A stretch of 64,000 nt of DNA, taken from the NCBI GenBank assembly GCA_964408955.1, contig CAYPBK010000001.1:97573-161572 (forward strand), given 5' to 3'. Source of the DNA: JAAYKT01 sp964408955. GTDB lineage: Bacteria; Bacillota; Clostridia; Lutisporales; Lutisporaceae. The translations under genes and the position numbers were made by a program. The notes under the pieces were generated by a model that made no database searches, was not told the origin of the DNA, and saw nothing but the letters and a program-made list of their open reading frames with translations. Positions 18,615 to 26,257 of this stretch are shown one piece after another. Numbering within the stretch: the first letter of the stretch is position 1; each line of letters begins with the position of its first letter.

Positions 18615-19184
18615 TTACGCCTCCTTTTTATTAAACGATACCAAAATAAACTTGCCTCTAAAAACTTCTAAGCCTTTTATAGTTATAAAAACCCAAACAA
18701 AATATTTATTCCCCCTGGTTCTTACAACTTCAGCCTTGGCTACAAGCTTATCCCCGGCAAATACCGGGTTTTTGTATTTGATATTGGCAACACCTATTAA
18801 AGCAACATTAGCATCAATAACTGCAATAGCCAAGGATTCTGCTTGAGCAAATATATGGCTGCCTCTTACAACATCTGTTTTTTCAAAAGCCATGGAATTA
18901 TCTGTTTCCAAAATTGATATACCGCTTGAACCTAAATTTAAATCAATAAGCTCCCCAACAATTTCTTTGCCTGCTATGGATTTGACTTTTAGATAGTTTT
19001 CCTCAGCAACATTTTTAATCCTCTCTCTAAGCTCGCGAATACCTAATTCCAAACGGTCAAGTCTTATTGTCTGGATACTGACGTTATAGAAGTCTGCAAG
19101 TTCTTCGTCCGTCAAGAAAGGATCTTTTCCAATTTTGTTTAAAAGAGCTAACTGTCTTTCTTTCTTCGTTAAACCTTTTCTCAT
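18615..19184 (-). CDS. fapR: Transcription factor FapR, malonyl-CoA-responsive repressor of lipid genes
   Basis: FapR represses fatty-acid and phospholipid genes and is released by malonyl-CoA. The 189-aa protein has an N-terminal DeoR-type helix-turn-helix (LTDEELADFYNVSIQTIRLD, about residues 24-43), a linker helix, and a C-terminal hot-dog domain. That domain includes VVRGSHIFAQAESLAIAVI and the malonyl-CoA pocket segment. AGGAGG precedes the ATG. It is the first gene of fapR-plsX-fabH-fabK-fabD-fabG-acpP-fabF and has a consensus operator just upstream, so it should regulate itself and the whole cluster. Confidence 0.96.
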   Translation of the reverse strand: MRKGLTKKERQLALLNKIGKDPFLTDEELADFYNVSIQTIRLDRLELGIRELRERIKNVAEENYLKVKSIAGKEIVGELIDLNLGSSGISILETDNSMAFEKTDVVRGSHIFAQAESLAIAVIDANVALIGVANIKYKNPVFAGDKLVAKAEVVRTRGNKYFVWVFITIKGLEVFRGKFILVSFNKKEA

Positions 19185-19211
19185 TGAGCACCTCCTACTA
19201 GTACTTGTATA

Positions 19212-19227
19212 TAGTATCTGGTACTAA
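19212..19227 (-). promoter_or_regulatory. FapR operator
   Basis: On the minus strand the site reads TTAGTACCAGATACTA, close to the known FapR box TTAGTACCTGRTACTAA. It lies directly downstream of the predicted -10 element and 28 bases before the fapR start, so bound FapR would block initiation. A second half-like palindrome, TACTAGTA, lies at 19196-19203. Confidence 0.88.
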
Positions 19228-19232
19228 TTATT

Positions 19233-19262
19233 AGTATATAGCATATTACCTAAAAAAAGCAA
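19233..19262 (-). promoter_or_regulatory. Sigma-A promoter of the fapR-fab operon
   Basis: The minus strand has -35 TTGCTT (19257-19262) and -10 TATACT (19233-19238) with an 18-base spacer. The -10 is followed at once by the FapR operator, the same arrangement as in Bacillus fapR operons. Confidence 0.7.
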
Positions 19263-19478
19263 TAGTAAATTTAATTTTTATTATAGCCCACACATTTCCC
19301 AACTTGTTAATACTTGGTAAAGATTGCATCGTGAAGAGGCTTAGAAACAGATTGTTGGTCTTGGAACTCCGCAATCGTATCAAATATAATAAGCTATATT
19401 TTTACTATAATTATACCTTTACTGTATAGATATTTTTTCCACATTTATAACTATTATGAATAGATAAAAGCTAATAAT
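19263..19478. other. Spacer between rpmF terminator and fapR promoter
   Basis: This gap of about 215 bases holds no gene. On the minus strand a run of about 28 open codons without a start (19307-19393, ending at a TAA) encodes a peptide ending SVSKPLHDAIFTKY. It is less AT-rich than its surroundings, so it may be a degraded gene end. I see no other feature. Confidence 0.35.
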
Positions 19479-19510
19479 AAAATAACAGCGTATTTACGCT
19501 GTTATTTTAT
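19479..19510 (-). terminator. Terminator after rpmF
   Basis: AATAACAGCGTA and TACGCTGTTATT form a near-perfect hairpin with a three-base loop. On the minus strand it starts just after the rpmF stop and is followed by TTTATTATT. The structure is nearly symmetric, but only minus-strand genes end here. Confidence 0.75.
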
Positions 19511-19690
19511 TTAATCTTCTACTTTAATTACTGTTCTATCTTTATAATATCCACAATTCTTGCACACTCTGTGGGGTAATTTAGGTTCATGACATTTTGG
19601 ACATGCCACTAATCCCGGCAGTGCTAACTTCCAATTAGCCCTTCTTTTATCTCTTCTGGATTTTGATTGCCTCCCTTTAGGTAAAGCCAA
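19511..19690 (-). CDS. rpmF: 50S ribosomal protein L32
   Basis: L32 is a small 50S protein. Translating the minus strand from the TTG at 19690 gives 59 aa: it begins MALPKGRQSKSRRDKRR and ends with a zinc ribbon, CPKC...CKNCGYYK, four cysteines as in zinc-containing L32. AAGGAGG lies 8 bases before the TTG, which decides the start; ATG-only gene finders would miss it. It follows yceD by 13 bases, the standard yceD-rpmF pair, and is closed by a clear terminator. Confidence 0.94.
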   Translation of the reverse strand: MALPKGRQSKSRRDKRRANWKLALPGLVACPKCHEPKLPHRVCKNCGYYKDRTVIKVED

Positions 19691-19703
19691 TCCTTACACC
19701 TCC

Positions 19704-20210
19704 TTATTCCTTATCTAGTAAACTTTTTAAAACTTCAAACCTTTGATCAATTTCATCAATGGTACATCCACATTCAATTATATTTCTATCCTTCCCACAA
19801 ATAGGGCATAAGCCTTTGCAGTCATCTTTGCATAATGGTTTCATGGATATTTGACCTATAATCTCGCTCAGTACTTTATCCCTTATATCAATGGAATCCC
19901 CGGTATATATATTAATATCCTCATCATTGTTTTCTATATCCTTCACAAATACGTAATCCGCATTAATATCCATCTTATCATTATAAGCTCTTAAGCATCT
20001 TGAGCATGTCCTCTCCACCGATGTTTTAATACTCATTTCCAAATGAATTTTACCTTCATAATTCACCATATAGCCGGATACTTCAATTGGATTTTTGAAA
20101 GCTATAATCTCTCCGCAAAAATCAATGGTAGTGTCTTCCATGGTTTCGTTTATTGTGAAAGATTTTTTTTTGCCTTCATTTTTTAAAATTTCAACTAACT
20201 GGATTTCCAT
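19704..20210 (-). CDS. yceD: YceD/DUF177 family protein
   Basis: YceD proteins are widely conserved, nearly always encoded before rpmF, and are linked to 23S rRNA accumulation and 50S formation. The 168-aa protein has the DUF177 pattern: a cysteine pair RTCSRCLRAY near residue 68, then the C-terminal MKPLCKDDCKGLCPICGKDRN, a putative metal site. An additional CGC follows. It has its own strong promoter and is followed by rpmF 13 bases later. Confidence 0.9.
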   Translation of the reverse strand: MEIQLVEILKNEGKKKSFTINETMEDTTIDFCGEIIAFKNPIEVSGYMVNYEGKIHLEMSIKTSVERTCSRCLRAYNDKMDINADYVFVKDIENNDEDINIYTGDSIDIRDKVLSEIIGQISMKPLCKDDCKGLCPICGKDRNIIECGCTIDEIDQRFEVLKSLLDKE

Positions 20211-20240
20211 ATAACCACCCTATCATAAATGACGAATTTT

Positions 20241-20269
20241 ATTATACAAATCTAAGCATCTTTTGTCAA
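20241..20269 (-). promoter_or_regulatory. Sigma-A promoter of yceD-rpmF
   Basis: The minus strand has a perfect -35 TTGACA (20264-20269), a 17-base spacer and a perfect -10 TATAAT (20241-20246), about 30 bases before the yceD ATG. It is one of the best promoters in the window and fits a ribosomal-protein transcript. Confidence 0.88.
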
Positions 20270-20343
20270 GAAAATTGGTTTTTATAAATAAAAAAATTGT
20301 ACTTATATTATTGCCATTATCAACAAAACAATCCTGTTTACAA

Positions 20344-20372
20344 CAAGGGTATATGTTATACACATACCCTTG
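20344..20372 (-). terminator. Hairpin downstream of ackA, probable terminator
   Basis: CAAGGGTAT (20344-20352) is the exact reverse complement of ATACCCTTG (20364-20372). It lies 44 bases after the ackA stop. The T tract is poor, so it may only stabilise the mRNA end. Confidence 0.45.
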
Positions 20373-20415
20373 CCATAAAAGTAAAGACTTTATATTTTAT
20401 TATATTAATCGGCTT

Positions 20416-21612
20416 CTATTTGCCTACTAACTCCATAGTATCCCTAGCTATCATTAATTCTTCATTTGTTGGAATTAAAAGTACCGTTACCTTCGAACCT
20501 TCAGTTGATATAATGGTCTCTTTGCCTCTTATATTATTTCTCTCATTGTCTATTTCCAATCCTAAAAATTCCAACCCTTCACATATACCAGCTCTCATAC
20601 TTGAAGAGTTTTCTCCTAATCCTGCCGTAAATACTATTGCATCAATTCCGCCCATTGCAGCTGCATATGAGCCAATATATTTCCTTACCTTATGGGCAAA
20701 TATCTTCAAAGCAAGGGCTGCTCTTTCATTACCTTTATTAGCAGCTTCCTCTATATCTCTAAAATCACTGCTTACACCTGATATACCAAGAACACCGGAT
20801 TTTTTATTCAAAATATTATTAATTCCTTCGATATTCAGCTCTTCCTTTTCCATGAGAAAGCCAAATATAGCAGGATCTATATCACCGCACCTGGTACCCA
20901 TAGCCAATCCTTCTAAAGGCGTAAAGCCCATGCTTGTATCTATGGATTTACCACCTTTTACAGCTGTTATACTTGCACCGTTACCAAGATGGCAAGTTAC
21001 AATTTTTAAATCCTCAATATTTTTACCTATTATATCCGCTGCCCTTTCAGCTACATATTTATGTGATGTACCGTGGAATCCATATCTTCTGACTCCATAT
21101 TTATTATAGTATTCATAAGGTAAGGCATATATATATGCGTATGGTTCCATCGTCTGATGGAAAGCAGTATCAAATACTCCCACCATTTGAATATCCGGCA
21201 TTAATTCCTTACATGCTTCAATACCGAGAATATTTGGAGGATTATGTAAAGGAGCCAAATCTATACAATCCTTAAGTGCATTCATGACCTCATCATTTAT
21301 AATAACCGAATAAGCGAATTTTTCTCCCGCATGAACTACTCTGTGGCCAACGGCACTTATTTCATCCATGCTGTTGATTACTCCATAATCCTTGTGTGTT
21401 AAAGCATCTATAACATTTTTCAATGCTTCCCTGTGGCTCGGCATGCTTTCTTCAATTGTTACACTTTCACCGTTATTTGGCTGGTGCTTTAATACCGATC
21501 CGGATATTCCTATTCTTTCTACTAAACCCTTTGCTATAACCTCCTGAGTCGCCATATTTATCAACTGATATTTTAAGGATGAGCTCCCACAGTTGACAAC
21601 AAAAATTTTCAT
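20416..21612 (-). CDS. ackA: Acetate kinase
   Basis: Acetate kinase makes ATP from acetyl phosphate and ADP and is central to fermentative energy metabolism. The 398-aa protein has VNCGSSSLKYQL at the N-terminus, HRVVHAGE, FDTAFHQTM, GFHGTSHKYVAERAA, CHLGNGASITA and FTAGLGENS, the diagnostic ASKHA-fold motifs. The start at 21612 follows GAGGAGG; the frame upstream to 21639 has no such site. No pta is adjacent. It is divergent from tmcAL, an enzyme that also uses acetate and ATP. Confidence 0.97.
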   Translation of the reverse strand: MKIFVVNCGSSSLKYQLINMATQEVIAKGLVERIGISGSVLKHQPNNGESVTIEESMPSHREALKNVIDALTHKDYGVINSMDEISAVGHRVVHAGEKFAYSVIINDEVMNALKDCIDLAPLHNPPNILGIEACKELMPDIQMVGVFDTAFHQTMEPYAYIYALPYEYYNKYGVRRYGFHGTSHKYVAERAADIIGKNIEDLKIVTCHLGNGASITAVKGGKSIDTSMGFTPLEGLAMGTRCGDIDPAIFGFLMEKEELNIEGINNILNKKSGVLGISGVSSDFRDIEEAANKGNERAALALKIFAHKVRKYIGSYAAAMGGIDAIVFTAGLGENSSSMRAGICEGLEFLGLEIDNERNNIRGKETIISTEGSKVTVLLIPTNEELMIARDTMELVGK

Positions 21613-21797
21613 GCTATAACCTCCTCTTAAAGTAGCCAATGCTTTTAATTAATAATTCATAACGCTTATATATTTTTCTATATAAAAATATATTCTCCTT
21701 CTTTTTAAGTTTATATTTTTTAATCCGTCAACTATTTGATATACTATAATTAAATTTATTATTACTCAATATAAACTAAAAGGAGCATAACCCAATT

Positions 21798-23024
21798 ATG
21801 AGTGTAACAGCAATTATTTCCGAATACAACCCTTTTCATAATGGTCATAAATATAATATAGATATGGCAAAAAAACTGACTAAAAGCGATTACATTATTT
21901 CCATAATGAGCGGTAATTTTATGCAAAGAGGAGATCCGGCTATTTTTGATAAATGGTCGCGGGCAAAAATGGCGGTGCTAGAAGGTGCAGACCTAGTAAT
22001 TGAGCTTCCTGTTATGTTTTCTTGCCAACCCGCGGAAATTTTTGCTGGAGGAGCAGTTAAAATCTTAGAATCCTTAAATATAGTAGACTATTTATTTTTT
22101 GGCAGTGAATGTGGCAATATCGATAAACTAATGGATACTTCAAATGTTTTATTATCTGAATCGGAAGCCTTTAAGAAAACTGTAAATCTCAAGCTTTCTA
22201 CAGGTGTTTCCTATTCTAAAGCTTTAGGAGAAGGTATAAATAGTGTCTTAGGTGAGGATGGTAACCTTGGCCCAAATAATATACTGGGAATTGAATATAT
22301 TAAAGCTTTAGCAGTTCAAAAAAGTAGCATTAAACCTTTTACTACAAAAAGGGTTAGCAATAACTATGATGATATCTCAATGACCGGGTCTATTTCCAGC
22401 GCCACTGCAATAAGAGAAGAAATTAAAAAAAATGGCATCAGCGAAAAGGTTTCTCTTTCTGTTCCAAAGAGTTGTTTAGAAATAATGAAGAAAAACACGA
22501 TAGACGGAAAAGGCCCAGTTTTTTTAGATGACTTTTCAAATCTAATTTTATATGAATTAAGAAAGACTTCTATTAATGAATTAAAAAGTATTTCTTTCAT
22601 TAAAGAAGGTATTGAATACCGAATAAAAAAGAAAAGTGCCACAGCATCCAATCTTCTAGAGCTAATAAACGCTATTAAAACTAAACGTTACACGAGAACT
22701 TATATCCAACGCGCTATATGTCATATATTACTAGGCATAACAAAGGATGATATGCGATTGTTTAAGAATAATCTGTCTCCTCATTATATTAGAATTCTCG
22801 CTTTTAATGATAAAGGCAGATATTTAATAAAAAGGATAAAGGATTTTTCTTTAAACACTATAATAACTAAAGTTGCTAACTTTAGCAGTCAGGATTACAC
22901 CTTGAATAGATTACTTCAACTTGAAATATTAGCTACAGATATTTATAACCTGACCATGGAAAACCCTCTTTATAAAAAATCTAACGAGGACTTTCTAACT
23001 TCTCCTGTTTATATAAAAAGATAA
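21798..23024 (+). CDS. tmcAL: tRNA(Met) cytidine acetate ligase TmcAL (YlbM)
   Basis: TmcAL makes N4-acetylcytidine at the wobble base of elongator tRNA-Met, activating acetate with ATP. The 408-aa protein begins with the nucleotidyltransferase motif SEYNPFHNGHKYNI (HXGH-like, residues 8-21) and has MSGNFMQRGDPAIFDKW and GSECG, as in YlbM. The ATG is preceded by AAGGAG. It stands alone on the plus strand, divergent from ackA and followed by ylbJ after 190 bases. In B. subtilis ylbM and ylbJ are also close neighbours. Confidence 0.93.
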   Translation: MSVTAIISEYNPFHNGHKYNIDMAKKLTKSDYIISIMSGNFMQRGDPAIFDKWSRAKMAVLEGADLVIELPVMFSCQPAEIFAGGAVKILESLNIVDYLFFGSECGNIDKLMDTSNVLLSESEAFKKTVNLKLSTGVSYSKALGEGINSVLGEDGNLGPNNILGIEYIKALAVQKSSIKPFTTKRVSNNYDDISMTGSISSATAIREEIKKNGISEKVSLSVPKSCLEIMKKNTIDGKGPVFLDDFSNLILYELRKTSINELKSISFIKEGIEYRIKKKSATASNLLELINAIKTKRYTRTYIQRAICHILLGITKDDMRLFKNNLSPHYIRILAFNDKGRYLIKRIKDFSLNTIITKVANFSSQDYTLNRLLQLEILATDIYNLTMENPLYKKSNEDFLTSPVYIKR

Positions 23025-23217
23025 CAAAATGATTAATGTTACCATTTATATAAAATCGTTTTTTTACATTAGTTTAACTATGCTTACAAAATTAAAATAA
23101 TATATAATAACAAAGATGTAAGCTTTCGTTAATTATTCCATATCTAAAATATATAAATCATGTATAGAATTAATTTACTTAAATATAATGTATAAAATAC
23201 ATAATTTGAGTGATTAC

Positions 23218-24411
23218 ATGCTAAAAGATAGATTTTCCTTTTATTTTACTGTATTAATGTTTTCAATAATAATTATAAGTATTATTATATTTCCGGAAAG
23301 TGCTTATAAATCATCTCTGGATGGCCTAAACCTTTGGCTTAATGTAGTTTGTCCGTCACTTTTGCCTTTTTTTATTACTATAGATATTTTAATCAGTTTA
23401 GGCATAGTTAAATTTTTAGGGGTCATACTTTCTCCTCCTATGAGCCTCCTTTTTAATATTCCCGGAGAAGGGGCATTTGCTTTTATAATGAGTATTGCAT
23501 CCGGTTATCCTATGGGGGCCAAAGTAGTAACGGACCTAAGAAAGCAAAATATATGCACTAAACATGAATGCCAAAGAATGTTAAGCCTATGCAGCACCTC
23601 AGGCCCTCTTTTTATAATAGGTGCTGTTTCCGTCGGAATGCTTAACAATATGCAAATCGCACCGATTCTTTTAATTGCCCACTATTTATCGGCAATAAGC
23701 ATTGGGTTATTAATGAGATTTTATAAAAAAGATGTAGCTAAGGAAAAAGCGGCTAGAAAAAAGCCTCTTTTAGCCCTATGCGCAAATAAAATCGAAGCCT
23801 CAAAACCACTTGGGGAAATGCTGGCTGAATCGATAAAAAATTCAATAAATCTTATACTGTTGATTGGCGGATATATTGTTTTCTTTTCTGTGTTATCAGG
23901 TATTATAAAAAATAATAATTTTTTAAATCTTTTATCAGCATTAATAAGCACTCTTATTCCCAATGCTATAACCTCCGCTAACATTTTGCCCGCTTTTTTA
24001 ACCGGCATTCTTGAGGTTACAAATGGGATAAAAGAGTGCGTACCTTTAGCTATTCCCTACACTATAAAGATTACATTGATTAGTTTTTTTATAGGCTTTG
24101 GCGGAATTTCCGTTAATGCCCAGGTTTCAGGTATTATATATGATACAGATTTAGGATTTGGATTATACTTCTTTAATAAAATATTGCAAGGCATATTTGC
24201 ATCCACTTATACTTTTATACTGATGAAGCAATCATTCTCTTATACTGTGTTTAACCATTATCTCCATTATTTTTATAAAGAAATGTTTTGGTGCAATAGT
24301 ATTAAAGCTACTTTTATCATATTATTAATTGTAATGTGCCTCCTATTATTACCAATCATTATCGGTTTAATGTTTTCATTCATTAAAAGAATACTGAACA
24401 GGCATTTCTAA
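23218..24411 (+). CDS. ylbJ: Sporulation integral membrane protein YlbJ
   Basis: YlbJ is a multi-pass membrane protein made in the mother cell and needed for spore cortex formation. The protein has about eight hydrophobic segments and the conserved loops LNVVCPSLLPFF, MSIASGYPMGAKVV and CSTSGPLFIIGAV, typical of YlbJ and related SpoVV-like proteins. The start at 23218 has GAGTGA before it. The open frame extends to an ATG at 23188 with no ribosome binding site. It ends three bases from the convergent coiled-coil gene. It is the clearest evidence that the organism forms endospores. The 193 bases between tmcAL and this start hold no clear feature. Confidence 0.88.
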   Translation: MLKDRFSFYFTVLMFSIIIISIIIFPESAYKSSLDGLNLWLNVVCPSLLPFFITIDILISLGIVKFLGVILSPPMSLLFNIPGEGAFAFIMSIASGYPMGAKVVTDLRKQNICTKHECQRMLSLCSTSGPLFIIGAVSVGMLNNMQIAPILLIAHYLSAISIGLLMRFYKKDVAKEKAARKKPLLALCANKIEASKPLGEMLAESIKNSINLILLIGGYIVFFSVLSGIIKNNNFLNLLSALISTLIPNAITSANILPAFLTGILEVTNGIKECVPLAIPYTIKITLISFFIGFGGISVNAQVSGIIYDTDLGFGLYFFNKILQGIFASTYTFILMKQSFSYTVFNHYLHYFYKEMFWCNSIKATFIILLIVMCLLLLPIIIGLMFSFIKRILNRHF

Positions 24412-24414
24412 AAT

Positions 24415-24951
24415 CTATCTTTTAATATTCTTTAGCTCTTCTCTGTTATTTTTTATAATTATGGAGATATTTTCTACTCTGGTGCTTAACTCTGCCAGTA
24501 GTTCATCAGCATAAGCTTTAGCTCCCAGTCTTATTTTTTTTGCATCGGATTGTGCAGCTTGTATGATCTCCTTGGCTTGTTCATTTGCCAGCTTTGTTAT
24601 TTCGTTTTCGTCGATCATCTCTTTTATTTTCCTATCCGCTTCAAGCTTGTACATCTCGGCTTCTCTTTCTGCCTCGGCAAGTACTTTTTTACGTTCCTCT
24701 ATACTGCTATGAACTCTATCATCACATTCTTTTCTAATGTTCTCTGCTTCCTTTTTGGCCTCAATAAGTATTTTTTGTCTTTCTTCCTTTATCCATTGAG
24801 CTTGTTTTAATTCGTCAGGTAGCTTAATTCTGACATCTTTTATTAACTCTAATAATTCCTCTTTATTTATCATTGCTTTTGAAGATAGGGGTATGTTAGA
24901 TGCTTTATCAACTATATCCTCCAAAGCATCCAATAATAATAGAACCTCCAT
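24415..24951 (-). CDS. Coiled-coil protein (ATP-synthase-subunit-like, unknown role)
   Basis: This 178-aa protein is mostly one long charged helix, rich in Glu, Lys and Ala from about residue 50 to the end (RQKILIEAKKEAENIRKEC, KKVLAEAEREAEMYK). Such sequences resemble F- or V-type ATPase stalk subunits and DivIVA-like proteins, but no ATPase genes are nearby, so that similarity is probably only the coiled coil. The N-terminal MEVLLLLDALEDIVDKASNI resembles clostridial proteins encoded next to coaD. It starts 5 bases after the coaD stop, in one operon with rsmD and coaD. The function is unknown. Confidence 0.75.
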   Translation of the reverse strand: MEVLLLLDALEDIVDKASNIPLSSKAMINKEELLELIKDVRIKLPDELKQAQWIKEERQKILIEAKKEAENIRKECDDRVHSSIEERKKVLAEAEREAEMYKLEADRKIKEMIDENEITKLANEQAKEIIQAAQSDAKKIRLGAKAYADELLAELSTRVENISIIIKNNREELKNIKR

Positions 24952-24956
24952 AATTA

Positions 24957-25439
24957 TTACCTCCTACTATATTTTTTAAAAATTTCTTTTTCTATTGCTT
25001 TTGGCACTAAACCTTTAATACAACCTCCAAACTTAGCCACCTCTTTAACAAGACTTGAGCTTAAGTAAGAATACTCACTGCTTGTCATCATAAATATAGT
25101 TTCTATTCTGGAGTCAAGTTTTTTATTCATAAGAGCCATTTGAAACTCATATTCAAAATCTGAAACAGCTCTCAGACCTTTAATAATGATTTCGGCTTTC
25201 TTTTCCTTCATAAAATCTATCAGCAAACCTTCAAAGCTGTCTACTTCAACATTATCCAAGTGAGAGCAGCTATCTTTAATATGTCTGATTCTTTCCTCCG
25301 CACTGAATAATGGCTGTTTGCTCGTATTTACCAAAACACCTACTATCAATCTGTCAAATAACCTGGATGACCTTTCAATTATATCCATATGACCATTAGT
25401 AATTGGGTCAAAACTGCCCGGATATATACATGTTTTCAT
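24957..25439 (-). CDS. coaD: Phosphopantetheine adenylyltransferase
   Basis: CoaD joins 4'-phosphopantetheine to AMP, the penultimate step of coenzyme A synthesis. The 160-aa protein starts MKTCIYPGSFDPITNGHMDI with the nucleotidyltransferase motif TNGH, and has IKGLRAVSDFEYEFQMALMN and SSEYSYLSSSLVKEVA, all canonical. It directly follows rsmD (one base gap), the usual pairing in Firmicutes. Confidence 0.97.
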   Translation of the reverse strand: MKTCIYPGSFDPITNGHMDIIERSSRLFDRLIVGVLVNTSKQPLFSAEERIRHIKDSCSHLDNVEVDSFEGLLIDFMKEKKAEIIIKGLRAVSDFEYEFQMALMNKKLDSRIETIFMMTSSEYSYLSSSLVKEVAKFGGCIKGLVPKAIEKEIFKKYSRR

Positions 25440-25440
25440 T

Positions 25441-26010
25441 TTATTCCTCCCTGCAAGCTTCGTCTAAAATGTAAAAAGAAAGTTGAGTATTTCCGTAAGT
25501 TTTCCTTTTAATTAATTTGAATTTACATATTTCCTCGTAAACCATCTCTTTTTTGCTTTGTTCTAATATAATAATACCATAATTGGACAAGATGTTGCTC
25601 TCATAAATTTTTTTTATTATGTCATAGGGTGTAAACATCCCATAGGGGGGATCTATAAATATTAAATCAAATGTTATATTAAGAGTAGAAAACTCCGCAA
25701 TAGCATTTGCATAATCCTTATTTAATACTTCCAATTTTTCTTTTATCCCTAGCTTTTTTATATTGTTTACCAATACTTCTATGCTTTTTTTATCAGAATC
25801 TACAAAAACTACCCTGGAAGCACCACGGCTATACGCTTCCAGACCAACGCTGCCACTTCCCGCAAATAAATCTAAAAAAACCATATTATTTATTTCATTA
25901 CATAAAATACTAAAAACAGCTTCTTTTACTTTATCAGAGGTCGGTCTGATACCTTTAGTATCTATTCTTTCAAGTCTCCTGCCTTTTAATAAGCCGGCTA
26001 TTATTCTCAA
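25441..26010 (-). CDS. rsmD: 16S rRNA (guanine(966)-N2)-methyltransferase RsmD
   Basis: RsmD methylates G966 of 16S rRNA with S-adenosylmethionine. The 189-aa protein contains GIRPTSDKVKEAVFSIL, the SAM motif DLFAGSGSVGLEAYSRGA (about residues 46-63) and the catalytic IDPPYG. It starts at a TTG preceded by AAGGAGG; no ATG in frame gives the family N-terminus RIIAGLLKGRRL. It heads an rsmD-coaD-coiled-coil operon. Confidence 0.95.
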   Translation of the reverse strand: MRIIAGLLKGRRLERIDTKGIRPTSDKVKEAVFSILCNEINNMVFLDLFAGSGSVGLEAYSRGASRVVFVDSDKKSIEVLVNNIKKLGIKEKLEVLNKDYANAIAEFSTLNITFDLIFIDPPYGMFTPYDIIKKIYESNILSNYGIIILEQSKKEMVYEEICKFKLIKRKTYGNTQLSFYILDEACREE

Positions 26011-26108
26011 TACGCAGCCTCCTTATATAACTTCAAAATTTTTATCTGTCATTTTTACTAATCAAAAAGTTAACACTAAAATTATTAGAATAAAAAAAAG
26101 CAAATAGT

Positions 26109-26133
26109 TAAAACTATTATCAGGGATAATAGT
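26109..26133 (-). terminator. Probable terminator downstream of recG
   Basis: CTATTATC (26114-26121) pairs with GATAATAG (26125-26132) around a 3-base loop. On the minus strand TTTT and then a longer T run follow. It lies about 125 bases after recG and 100 bases before rsmD. Confidence 0.5.
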
Positions 26134-26139
26134 AATACA

Positions 26140-26223
26140 CTATATTTCCCCATAGAGCTCTTCCTTCAATTTCTCCTCTCCCTATACTGGTGACTAGTTC
26201 ACCAGTATTTTATTGGGAAATAG
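26140..26223 (-). other. Candidate structured RNA element between recG and rsmD
   Basis: The arms CTATTTCCC (26215-26223 on the minus strand) and GGGAAATATAG (26140-26150) can pair and enclose a perfect 10-bp hairpin (ATACTGGTGA at 26199-26208 with its complement at 26184-26193) and a purine-rich strand. A terminator hairpin follows about 10 bases later. The arrangement of fold plus terminator before rsmD resembles a riboswitch or attenuator, but I recognise no known class, and it may simply be a 3' end structure of the recG transcript. Confidence 0.4.
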
Positions 26224-26257
26224 CATATGGCACAAAAGCGGCTTTTGTTCTTACAAT

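Noticed and set aside
20297..21109. A 270-codon plus-strand frame opposite ackA
   Set aside because: It is the antisense of a certain acetate kinase gene, with hydrophobic low-complexity translation and no family features.
24415..24951. The coiled-coil gene as an ATP synthase stalk subunit
   Set aside because: No other ATP synthase gene is near, and the similarity is to coiled-coil composition only.
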